A DNA stretch of 64,000 nt. It comes from Vitellaria paradoxa. Its lineage: Eukaryota; Streptophyta; Magnoliopsida; Ericales; Sapotaceae. The position numbers and the translations under genes are program-made. The stretch's first letter is position 1, and every line of letters begins with the position of its first letter. The notes below the pieces were generated by a model. That model was not told the DNA's origin and did not search any database. It saw only the letters and a program-made list of their open reading frames with translations. This document shows, in pieces, positions 36,501 to 44,207 of this stretch. The stretch lies in assembly GCA_019916065.1 (NCBI GenBank), contig CM034243.1, positions 27,430,147-27,494,146 on the forward strand, read 5' to 3'.

Positions 36501-37540
36501 GGGTAAACTTGGCATATTAGAAAAATTTTTTGGCTGACTTCATCATTTTAACTAAAATCCTAGCAAAATACTATTGGAAGAGGTCTAGGTGTTAGCAACA
36601 TTTCAAAATAAGAAAAGTGTCTGTAATTTTCAAATGTTGAGGGGTCTATGTGTAATTATCTAACTGTTTAGGGGAATTATGTGTAATTTACCCTACTTTA
36701 AAATACCCAAGCATAGCCTAAAGAAACCAACAATAGAAAATAGGGAAAACTATTCCCATTAAGGGTGTGTTTGGAGCTTCAACAATCTCCAAAAGTTTTC
36801 AAAAGTGAAATTTGAAACTATTGTGTAATGATTGTTGAATGTTTATGTTTGATTTGATATAAAATTGTTAAAAAGTATATAAAATTTTAGTGAAGGATTT
36901 TGAAATTTTTTGGAGTTTTGTATAGTTTTTTTTATACAAATGTCAGATAACTTTTTTTGAATTCTAGCAAAATTCGTTGGAATGTACCATTTTGGTCCGT
37001 TCCAACAGCTTTTGAAATTTTTTGCAGTCTGAGAACCTGTCAACTTTTGAAGTTTTTTGAGATTGTTTGAAATTTTTTGGGGCTCCAAACAACCCCTAAA
37101 TAACTAAATAAAAATAAGTCCTACCTATTAGCTATCTTCACATCCAAATAAAATAATCAACAAAAAGAGCCCGATACATGTATCAACAACTTTTGTCCAA
37201 ATTCAAATAATTAACAAAAAAAGCCCGATACACGTATCAACAACTTTTGTGCAAATTCAAGCAGATCGGTTTACCTCCAAACTTCCATCAACATCAACAA
37301 TGGCAACCACAACAAGCAACACCCAACAATAAATAAACACTACCTTTCAAAAAAAAAGCAATAAATAAATATAAACAATACATTAAAATATCAAGTACTC
37401 GGTCCGTTACTGCGTATATAAATATATATATCTGTATATGAAAAGGATTGCTAGAGAGAATAAAATTACCCGGCAACAAGGCGACAACCTGCCTCGTAGC
37501 GCTGCTGATGCCTACCAGTGCGGGCCACCAAATCACACAT
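11863..37540 (-). CDS. NUDT16: Nudix hydrolase, NUDT16/12/13 type, four exons with giant introns
   Basis: Exons on the minus strand: 37470-37540 (ATG at 37540), 23096-23210, 20407-20490, 11863-12135 (TGA). Every intron has GT..AG borders, and the exons join in frame (71+115+84+273 = 543 nt) to 180 aa. Exon 1 gives MCDLVARTGRHQQRYE; exon 2 runs from CIPYKYR to LLFPK; exon 3 carries the Nudix box GX5EX7REUXEEXGU exactly (G63, E69, R77, E78, E81, E82, G84); exon 4 has DFKSKTLQDEFSPEG, SWPEQ and CRHAWM, typical of this plant subfamily. Family role: divalent-metal hydrolysis of nucleoside diphosphates linked to another moiety, such as dinucleoside polyphosphates; substrate here is inferred. No transit peptide is evident. 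Introns are 14.3, 2.6 and 8.3 kb, mostly transposon. Whether the gene is still spliced is not shown, but the reading frame and splice sites are intact. Confidence 0.93.
12136..13799. other. Intron 3 of the Nudix gene, proximal part
   Basis: Non-coding intron sequence with simple tracts, including C10-A-rich-(CA)n at 12551-12598 and a T run at 12729-12744. The open frames here come from these tracts. Confidence 0.6.
14700..19085 (+). pseudogene. Ty3/gypsy gag-pol polyprotein relic
   Basis: Gag: residues around 16298-16500 (FSKSLTNDAYTWY, SSWEDLVKKFQKK) match the retrotransposon gag domain. Protease: about 17490-17990, with INGVEFTREFMDGRASIN where the active-site motif D-[ST]-G would stand; here it reads DGRAS, so the catalytic triplet is altered. 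Reverse transcriptase: 18400-18960 with VYVDFQDLN, CPKDEFPLPN and QIKMAPKNASKTAF; the FADD-type catalytic box is absent. Integrase: 19013-19075 gives GYYWPTIEEDAKE followed by CRSC, the H2C2 zinc-binding end. There are many in-frame stops and the element cannot be autonomous. Confidence 0.8.
15288..16136 (+). mobile_element. Solo LTR (849 bp) inside the gypsy relic
   Basis: Begins TGTGGCAAATCC and ends GGAATTTTCA, flanked by a perfect AGTCT duplication (15283-15287 and 16137-16141). It holds a TATATATA motif near 15779 and no coding sequence. It splits the gag region, so it came after the gypsy element. Single LTRs with intact duplications arise by recombination between the two LTRs of a full element. 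Confidence 0.92.
19086..19672 (+). mobile_element. LINE 3' end (zf-RVT domain) fragment
   Basis: Broken frames give FPWEKIWK, ILTTDNLRERR..VIVNW, then DAAKSIDHLFVECWWAKKLWNL, the zinc-binding reverse-transcriptase-associated domain at the C-terminus of plant L1-type LINE proteins. A non-coding tail ends near TTTATCAAAAAA (19660-19670). It directly abuts the gypsy integrase fragment. 5' truncation is typical of LINE insertion. Confidence 0.78.
19673..20406. other. Intron 3 of the Nudix gene, distal part
   Basis: AT-rich intron sequence with a short (TAA)n run near 19975-19990. No coding content is supported. Confidence 0.55.
20491..23095. other. Intron 2 of the Nudix gene
   Basis: The part at 20640-21640 is GC-richer and includes an unassigned open frame at 20817-21155. 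It is followed near 21190-21220 by a tail ending in TATCAAAAAAATAAATAA, much like the LINE tail at 19660, so a second retroposon relic is likely. The rest is unremarkable intron sequence. Confidence 0.55.
23795..24440. repeat. Diverged 322-bp tandem duplication
   Basis: Unit 1 starts at 23795 and unit 2 at 24117, both opening with CTTCTCC.TTAAGGTTAGGG and closing with a stretch rich in GTGTCC and CGTGTC motifs (CAAGACGAATACACGTGCC and CAGGACACGTACGCGTGCC). Similar ACACG motifs occur just before unit 1 (23630-23760). Lies in intron 1 of the Nudix gene. Confidence 0.85.
24501..24832. repeat. Perfect 166-bp tandem duplication
   Basis: 24501-24666 is repeated at 24667-24832; I saw no mismatch on reading both copies. 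Lies in intron 1 of the Nudix gene. The identity implies a very recent event, or an assembly artefact. Confidence 0.92.
25242..26149 (-). repeat. 3' LTR of the copia-type element
   Basis: A 908-bp copy, TG..CA bounded. It aligns to 31377-32274 throughout (for example the CTCGCTGGGGCGAG, CATCAAGGTAGCTATCGAACTCC and TTGCTCACTAATTT blocks) with scattered substitutions. Confidence 0.9.
26398..27757. mobile_element. Mutator-like element (MULE), nested in the copia element
   Basis: A 1360-bp element with terminal inverted repeats of about 95 bp (both start GGGTTAATT and share CTTGTACTTAGGTCGAAAAT) and a perfect 9-bp duplication TAAAATTTA (26389-26397 and 27758-27766), the Mutator hallmark. The interior lacks a transposase. 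Its GC-richer part, 27110-27245, has an open minus-strand frame (LFSLNQSSSFQAK, then FDLYNFISEAGFYCIENL) that could be a captured host exon; I cannot name its source. Confidence 0.93.
28990..31303 (-). pseudogene. Copia-type gag relic (UBN2-like) of the gag-only element
   Basis: From a start near 31303 (MDLPREGGSNTHPPS) the minus strand reads MTAHLMSMNFKVWNAV, then DLWAIEESENAEYNFKAIN and VSPDEFQRISSC, the plant copia gag (UBN2) pattern. EEMRNIDEMRLEDLVDSLQ follows near 30740. A zinc knuckle at about 30360-30413 reads CFKCHGYGHISQEF; its fourth ligand, normally Cys, is Phe. A Ser/Glu/Asp-rich and coiled-coil-like tail extends to about 29800, with another piece at 29178-29363 (KIGVVWVKK). Several stops and frameshifts break the frame. 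Confidence 0.8.
31377..32274 (-). repeat. 5' LTR of the copia-type element
   Basis: An 898-bp copy. Its + strand left end reads TA where the 3' LTR has TG, a likely G-to-A decay. The primer-binding site is just outside, at about 31366-31375. Confidence 0.88.
32571..32789 (-). other. Unassigned open frame in Nudix intron 1
   Basis: A 72-codon minus frame beginning near MVMSENEFRVASSIANPPPP and ending KKIAESTE, with mixed composition (HHSSSSLQQRDG, EGLVEAVTGTMWV) that looks more like protein than noise. The sequence TTTGTGGATAG just upstream could be a splice acceptor. No partner exon was found and I recognise no family. It may be a captured or relic exon. Confidence 0.35.
32790..34508. other. 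Intron 1 sequence, no gene recognised
   Basis: AT-rich intron sequence. 33891-34280 holds a diverged tandem duplication, listed separately. Confidence 0.55.
33891..34280. repeat. Diverged 195-bp tandem duplication
   Basis: AATGGTTGATGTGTAGCCAT at 33891 recurs as AATGGTTAATGTGTAGCCAT at 34086. Further matches include AAATGAACACGTATCTTTTG and its counterpart in copy 2. Confidence 0.85.
35826..35922 (+). pseudogene. Captured exon 1 of an Alfin-like PHD-finger gene
   Basis: ATG-started frame MEAVPHQILRTVEEV, then NNFKGRRSGLIKALTT, ending ACTG before GT. Alfin-like proteins open with this motif (a short acidic/Pro start, RTVEEVF.DFKGRR.GLIKALTTD), and the fragment stops just before the Asp, where the GT would be the intron donor. 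That fits capture of a genomic exon with its splice site. The DUF3594 and PHD parts are missing, so it cannot make a functional Alfin-like histone reader. Confidence 0.8.
35944..36320 (+). pseudogene. Captured leucine-rich-repeat gene fragment
   Basis: Shifting frames give LPNLQALVLRSNSFFGSIPP, then PSIANLKTLQSLYLG, QLEVVEHSKNSLTGTLEGW, LPSLQQVNLTNNNL and IIVVDLGFN. These are consecutive plant-type leucine-rich repeats (LxxLxxLxLxxNxxxGxIP) as found in LRR receptor-like proteins. At least two frameshifts and one stop break it. The exact parent cannot be named by eye. Confidence 0.75.
36321..36506 (+). pseudogene. Captured Pro/Lys/Glu-rich C-terminal tail
   Basis: Open for 61 codons to TAA: TLVFNSLKQLVQVALNKHK, then a run of six Pro, EEEKTTK, and TPTTEEEPKEEG. 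It may be the C-terminal part of the same LRR gene or a third captured gene. The intact stop and the biased composition suggest a real protein end; function is unknown. Confidence 0.45.
36763..37096. mobile_element. Tourist/Harbinger-type MITE (334 bp)
   Basis: Ends GGGTGTGTTTGGAGC and, reversed, GGGGTTGTTTGGAGC, flanked by TAA (36760-36762 and 37097-37099). Non-coding; the minus frame at 36843-37088 is an artefact of its A/T composition. Confidence 0.88.
37154..37261. repeat. 54-bp tandem duplication
   Basis: Two near-identical 54-bp units centred on AGCCCGATACA.GTATCAAC. Lies about 210 bp inside the 5' end of Nudix intron 1. Confidence 0.9.
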
Positions 37541-38066
37541 ACTAACTAAATACAATCCTATTTGAATCACTATGAACAACTTCGATCATGCGCCATTGAA
37601 ATCACAACCACAGCCGCAAATTCGCCGGCAATGTGCTCACTCCGACGCGCGCTGCGAAAAATTCCACCATTGTCGTCGCAGGTTCACCCATTCAAGTTCG
37701 CAGATACGCTGCCACAATGCGATTGTGCCCTGTCGTTAGCAAATGACAAGGTGAAAGAAAGGAAGAACACAGAGATTTGGTTTTTTTTCAGTTTTTGTTG
37801 AATGTTTTTCTTCTGTTTTTCTTTTTCTTTTGTTTTAGAGAGAGAGAGATCAACCCTAGAGAGAGAGAGAGAGAGAGCGGCAGAAACGGATCGGGTGGCG
37901 GAGGGGATGGTCAAACTCACGCGAGTAGGGTCAAGAAGTGGGGGCCTCATGGGAAGAAGTCAGCAGGGGTGTAAGCAATTTTGTAAGGTACGGCCCATGT
38001 GCTCTATTTTTAGGGTATCGCTTTCTGATTGGTTTATACACTTTTTTGACTAATGAAGGAGATTTG
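37541..38066 (-). promoter_or_regulatory. Leader and proximal promoter of the Nudix gene
   Basis: GC-richer sequence just upstream of the ATG at 37540. On the sense strand it has (CT)n tracts at 37837-37849 and 37857-37877, common in plant 5' leaders. An in-frame TGA lies upstream with no intervening ATG, which supports the chosen start. No clear TATA box was identified. Confidence 0.55.
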
Positions 38067-38221
38067 GGGCTCGTTTGGAGTCCCAAATAAAACCAAAAAA
38101 TTTTAAAAATTTTCAAAAATTTTTAAATTTTTTCAATCATATTTTACCATCTATCATTTTTACATCACATCAATCTAATCCATTGATTTTTTTTATTTTA
38201 TTTGGGACTCCAAACGAGCCC
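38067..38221. mobile_element. MITE with near-perfect termini (155 bp)
   Basis: Inverted ends GGGCTCGTTTGGAGTCCCAA match over about 26 bp, flanked by TTG (38064-38066 and 38222-38224). The interior TTTTTACATCACATCAATC block is shared with 62942-63085 and partly with 60994-61117. It lies about 530 bp upstream of the Nudix ATG. Confidence 0.92.
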
Positions 38222-39948
38222 TTGATCTGATTAGTTTGTGTTACATACCAACTAGAATTTTCAAATTGAAAGGTTTAAAATTTTTGAAATTTTGAATCTC
38301 CCTCAAGTATTTGTGTTTTATTATTTTTTTAACCTAATAAAAATGAGTTGACTTTTTCTTTTTCGTAACTTGTGGGATTGTTTGGGTGAACTCAAATAAA
38401 AGTTTTCAGAAGGTGAGGTGTTTTTTTACTATAGTAGCTAAAATGAAAAATATCAATCATTAAATTTTTTTTAAAAGATCTAATGATCTTTATTTAATTT
38501 TAATTAAATTAATCTTTTAATAAAAATTGAATAAACACTCTTCTCTTTGTTGACTCGACTTTTTTTCTCCCCCAGTTTTCTCGACGATCCACCACTTCGG
38601 CACCAACACTATTAGCTTTGCCTTCACCATCCTTCATGGTGTTGTGGCCAAAGAAAGAAGCCTTACACTTTATGTCTCTATCACTTTTCAGGTTAATTAT
38701 TTTCTCACTACATCGTTCTTCTTGAAATATTTAAACTTTTATTTCCTAAGAGAGTATTTAATTTATCAAAACCTACGAAAATTCATCAACTTTTATCAAT
38801 TTTTTTTAATTTTTTTCAATCAAATTTTGTCACATATTAATTTTACATCAACTTTTTATACTTTTTTATATCTTTTACCATCCAAACACCACCTAAGTTG
38901 TTCAATAGAACAAAAAATTTATGTTCATCAATTCACGATCTTTGATGCCTTCAATGCTTGTTTTCTAATTATTCCATATCTTTTTGATGAGAGGTTTCCT
39001 ATTTTTTTCCCTCGAGCTTCTATTGTAGACATATACATTCATATATATTGTTGTCAATAGAATTTCTGCAATAATTTATCAATTTAATAAACACTAGTCT
39101 TTTCATGAATTATACCCACCCAAAGTAGATATTCATATCGTCCAAATTATTTTGAAGAACAACAAACCAAAAAAGTTTCAAGAGAAAAAATGAAAGTCAA
39201 AATAGATGAAAATTTTGCTTCTCAAATTCTCTGATCAAGGTTTGAATTGAAGGTGTAATTAAAAAGAAAAATAAAGCATCGAAAAATTAGCTGAAAATCT
39301 AAAAATGAGATAAAGAAAAATAGTGAAAAGAGTAAACAACCTTCAATTTCCCAAAAAGAATCGAGTAGTGCTTCACATTATTAGAGTCGTAAAGCTCATC
39401 AATTGTCTCTCTTCAAATTACCAATTGTCTTTAGAGCTCAAAATCACTCCATAACAGAAGAAAAAAAGACAAAGCTTTCGCTCTCCAAGATCACCCTTGA
39501 AATGAATGCTTCACAAAATGGCTAGCTTTTCATTTTATTTTTTTTTTTTTTTTTTGGGCGCTGGCTTCTACCGTAAATATATACATTCATATATATATTG
39601 CTATTCATAGAATTTTTGTAACAATCTATACTTTGAATGCATGTGTAGCTTGGGATATATGTATATATATACTTGAGAAACAACAAGTAAGAATCTTTAG
39701 AACGTTGAAAAAAAAATTGATTAAAAATCTCTAAAGCTTCTCTCTCCTCGAGTCACATTCTTGTCATGGACAGTGAACCAGTCATCTTTAAATTATTGGC
39801 TCCATTAATGGTAAGTTTTTTGTCTTTATGGTTTAGAGCTTTGTTTGTATGTTAATATTGTTGAAATTTATGATTATGAGTTTCTTGTATATTTTATCAA
39901 GGTATTTGGATAATTATTTTTTGTCTGTTTATTTTTATGTGGCACTAG
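38222..39948. other. Intergenic, no gene recognised
   Basis: AT-rich. The frame at 38644-39060 is mostly Phe/Leu/Ile-rich low complexity. The part near 38810-38900 (AATCAAATTTTGTCAC, ending ATCCAAACACCACC) resembles the right half of the 38067-type MITEs. Confidence 0.5.
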
Positions 39949-40990
39949 TGAGATTAGTAAGGAAGGAGATGATGGAAAACCTAAAGTTGGTGGGATAGAG
40001 GTTGATAATTTAGATGAAGCTTAGGAATCTTGGAAGAAGTATAGAGAATCTCTGGGGTTCAGCATGAAAAATACTATAGTAATCGAAGTAAAAAAATAAT
40101 TTGATTACCGATACAGTTTATATCTGTTGCAAACAAGGTAAAAGAGAAGAAGATAAACAGACAAGTGGTTGTGTTCATAGTTGGGAATAAGATCACAATG
40201 CCAACTAAAGCTAAACTTAGTTTTTAATGGATAGAGAGGGAAATACAAGATAAAAAATTTTGTTAAGGAACACAATTATGAACTTGAGCCCACAGAGACT
40301 CATCATATGTAAAGACCATATAGAGAGATGAGTGGACCTTATGGCTTGGCAATTGAGTTGACTAGTGATTAAGGACTTACTCCTAAAGTAACACATGAGT
40401 TATTATATAAAGAAGTAAGGGGAAAGCAAAGCTTGGGTTCATTATAGGAAACCAAATGATTTACTTGCGATCAATGAGAGAAAAAACTATGGCATATAAC
40501 GAGTTGGGAAATATTCTGAAATATTTTGAAGAACAAAAAGATAAAGATCCTGGATTTTTTTTATTCTATGCAATTTGATAGTGATAAATTAGTCACCAAC
40601 ATATTTTGGGCTAATTCAAGAATGATTGTTGATTATCTTGATTTCGGAGATGTAGTAACTTTTGACACTCCATATGAAACCAACAAAGAATTAAGACCTT
40701 TAGGTGTTTTTCTTGGTTTTAACCATCACAGAAAAATGGTGATTTTTGGGGGGTGCTCTTACGTATGATGAGATTGCAAATTCATTTACTTGGTTATTTG
40801 AAACTTTCTTAAAGCCTCATGGTGGTAAGAGGTCTCAAACAGTTTTACAGATCAAGAGTCTATTATGACAAATGCATTGCAGTGAGTGTGGCCTAATAGA
40901 AAACATGGGTTATGCACTTGGCATTTAAATTAAAATGGGATCAAACATTTGGGTTGGTGAACGAAATAAGGTTTTACATTTTTGATAGAC
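39949..40990 (+). pseudogene. FAR1/FHY3-type (MULE-derived) transposase relic
   Basis: Broken frames give the FAR1 DNA-binding region (NLDEA..SWKKYRESLGFSM, 40000-40080), then FVKEHNHELEPTETHHM-like sequence near 40260-40310, then the MULE transposase start: LKNKKIKILDFFYSMQFDSD (40515-40585), NIFWANSRMIVDYLDFGDVV (40597-40656) and FLGFNHHRKMVIFGG. In this family the first Asp of the DDE triad falls in the F-D-T stretch, here VTFDTPYETNKE. Several stops, and the C-terminal zinc finger is missing. It is either a relic of a Mutator-class transposon or of a domesticated FAR1-related gene. Confidence 0.8.
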
Positions 40991-43900
40991 TTTAAAATGC
41001 ACCTATAAAGAAAGTCAAAAAGTGAAAGAAGATATTAGTCAATAGGTTTGGAGGATCCAATCTCAAATTTTAAGGATGACATTCTAAGTTTCCACTCACA
41101 AGGTCACATAACGTTCTATGGAGAAGATAATGAGGGAGTATTGCAAAGAAATATTTGAATTTGCAACACATAATGTGTTTGTGGATGAAAAAAATATTGT
41201 GGTTAATATTAGCGATGCCATGGGAAGCTTAAAAGGTTTGAAGAAGAAAGAATGTTTGGAACGTACAAGATAAGCAGAACCATTATGTGAATAAATTGTG
41301 GAAAGGCAAAAAGATTGTCTTTGTCAAAACGGTAATATTTTTAAACTTTTTAGCTACTTATACAAATTGCAGCATAGTCAGGTACGGTAATTATTATTAT
41401 TTAGTTTTAGTTAAAAAATTATGAATAAGATCGTAATTCTTATATTTCTTTTATTTACAGCCTTTGATTGCAATCTCTCATTCATAGTCTAATGTGATAT
41501 ATGATTCAAAAATGTCATTGCAATTTTTAACTTATCCACATGTTCAGGTAAGCTAATAGATAACTCTATTAAGGTTAACATGATCATGTGATTATTTCCT
41601 GTTTAACTCTTTATTTTAGTAAGTCAACGAAGACAGAGGTTATACTGCTATGGTAAATGTAGAATGACTTATTAATTTTGTTTTCAACATCTTTCCATGA
41701 TGACTCATCCATATACGAATATCATACGTGCAACCAGAATGCCATTGCAAAATTTGAATCTTCTACATTATGGTCTCTCCCATACCTCTCTTCATGGCAG
41801 TCCCTAAAATTTTTTTTTCTTGCATTATTGTTAGATCGATAATACTATGTGAAATCTTTTGTTTTTTCTTTCTTATGAATGTGGTATGCAAAGTATTTTG
41901 TCTTTGATTTCTTATAAATAACAAGAGGAATAAATGTAGACATCAAATATTACTATTAATTTTTGCTCAATAGTGAAAACCCATCTTTATGTTTTTCTCA
42001 TTTGTTTTTGTGAAATTAAATTTTGTTCTTTTGCTCAATTTGGTTGTTTGAATGGAGATCTTTGATGAGTTAATTCTAGATTTCTAGATTATGTGTTATT
42101 TTTAATTTACAATTTTGCTTCCTACATTTTGAACTGTATGTCTTTGCCTAGACATGTACACAAAAATTTGGATGTCAAAGTTTATTTTGTTTGTATTTCA
42201 TTTTTTCTGAGACAGAGAGAGAAAGACCATTACATATTTAGAAAAAAAAATGATCTCAGTGTCATAACTATCTAGAATAATATAGAGCATTAAAGTATGG
42301 AAATGTTAAAAAACATTATCATAACATTAAGGAATCATTTTCGAATTATTATAACTAGCAGGGGTACATGTGGGATGCATTTGTTTGATGGAAATCTTAG
42401 GATAAATTTGGGCAATTTGTGTACATGTCATACAAGTATAAATCATTTTCCTTTTAATCTTTTTAGAATCATTCATTCTTTAAATACGTGTCACACACGT
42501 GTCCACTAGTTAAACACAAAAAAACAAATTATACGCTCGAAGGGAAAAACTTGAATTCATAAAATAATAAAAAATTAAATTATACCTATTAATCCCTTAG
42601 TAAAATTTTTAATTCTAGGAAATCTAAACTTCCAAATTCTTTATGAACACAAACATGAACAACTTCTTTTTCTTTGTACATTTGAAAGGAAAAACTTGAA
42701 TTCAAATAATTTATCAAAGACTTTGGTGTCTTTTGCTTCTCTCTCACAGAGCTCTATTTAATTTTACCTCTATTTTTAAGGTTTTGCATCTTCTTTGCCT
42801 TTCATTACTCTATACATATTCTTTTTCCCTTATTATATCTTTTTCTTTCTCTGTTTTCCACTACTTGCTATGCTCTTTTTCTTTACAATTTCTCTTCTGC
42901 TTTTCTAATTTTACTGCTATTATTCCTAAGTTTAGTTTCTTTTAATTGCTCTATTTCTTTTATTTCAGTTTCAAGTTTTCCCTCTGTTGGTGCTAAAATT
43001 TTTGCTGTGGTGCTGCTACTTTTTGCTGCAATCCTCTAATATAACAAATTTGTCTTTATCTAGTTTCTTAGTCCTTTCAATTAGTGCTACATCAGTTGAT
43101 TACATGCTTTCAGCTCACATGGTAAACAATAAACTTCTTGAATTTGTTATTTTTAGTGGTTTAGTTAAGTAATTAGTTGATGCCACAATCCAATATTTGC
43201 AAGCTATTTGGTTGGTTATTACCTTAAGCATGTGTACTATATTTTTTATATTCAATGCTTATTCTCATTTAGTTTTCCAGCCTAAATGTCACAATGTATG
43301 TTCATAAACCTAAGGTTGCATTAGCTAGCTACCATGGTCTAACCTCTCTTATAAATAGCAATCTCCAAAATGAATCATCAGAAACTCCTTTTACTTTGCA
43401 TGTGAAGTGAACAATGTTGATATTTGAAGAAAAAAAACCCACAAAGAATTGATTAAAACAACTAGAATTTTAAAATATAATATAAAACAAGAATTTGGGG
43501 CTTAACTTAATTTTATTTTTATAAACTATCAACCAATCTGTTGGTGTTGTCATTCAACACTAATTCCACACATTTTTATACCCGTAGTCCTCAAACCCCG
43601 TTGTCCTCAAACCCTTCTAATAGTATTATAATACAATTTATCTAGACAAAGCATATCTATTTGCCACCCACAATGGACCAAAAATATAAATATAACCCTG
43701 GAGTTTTAATTAGCTTCGTATTAAAGGACTATCTATACTAATGGGTGGGGAGTTAAGGATCTGGTGTAATAGCTATTTTGCCTATCAAAGCCTCCTAAGA
43801 GATCCTCCAAACACATAAAAAGTTCAAAGCAAAGTGTGACAAAGAAATATACAGTTAAGCAATTCAAATGATATTGGCTATAATTATTTTCTAAATTGTC

Positions 43901-44207
43901 AGGTTAATAATATTACTTGCATGAACCTTGAATGTTCTTACATATATATTTGTGTGTTAGCTATAGGTTTAGTTATGTGTTTATGTGTTTATGTATTTAC
44001 TATCTCTTTTTATACTCACACGCATTCATGGAAATAAAGAGGCATTAACATTTTTTTTTTTGGCATATTACAAACCTTTTTTTTTTTCCAGTAACGAGAT
44101 TATCTTCTCATATAGCTTGTATAGGTGAAGGCCATTGTTAGGGTAAGCCTGATGAAGTTGATGCTGTCATATCTTTAGAAGATTAATTAGTAAATATTTA
44201 TCTTATC
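40991..44207. other. Intergenic, no gene recognised
   Basis: AT-rich. The first few hundred bases may still be transposase relic. 42733-42945 and 42987-43172 are T-rich frames of hydrophobic residues without recognisable domains. The 5' terminus of the CACTA element probably lies in the last part, but no convincing CACTA terminal repeat was found. Confidence 0.5.

Larger units (their letters stand above)
35182..36693 (+). mobile_element. Pack-MULE carrying Alfin-like and LRR gene fragments
   Basis: A 1512-bp element with terminal inverted repeats of about 120 bp (GG[AG]TAAATTACACATAA start, sharing CCTCAACATTTGAAAATTAC and TTATTTTGAAATGTT) and a 9-bp duplication with one mismatch: CACTTTAAA (35173-35181), TACTTTAAA (36694-36702). 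The interior holds no transposase but has pieces of at least two host genes in one orientation (entries at 35826, 35944 and 36321). Lies in intron 1 of the Nudix gene, antisense to it. Confidence 0.9.
34509..36718. mobile_element. Harbinger-like element split by a Pack-MULE
   Basis: Related termini (GGTTGTGCTTGGGGG and, reversed, GGCTATGCTTGGGTA) flanked by TAA duplications (34506-34508 and 36719-36721). Without the 1.5-kb MULE the element is about 690 bp and has no transposase. The MULE sits 25 bp from its right end. Confidence 0.75.

Noticed and set aside
37684..38053. Open frames in the region around 37.7-38.0 kb on both strands
   Set aside because: They run through the GA/CT repeat of the Nudix leader (RERERE or SLSLSL runs).
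38644..39060. 138-codon plus frame
   Set aside because: Hydrophobic, Phe/Leu/Ile-rich translation of AT-rich sequence with MITE-like parts; no domain.
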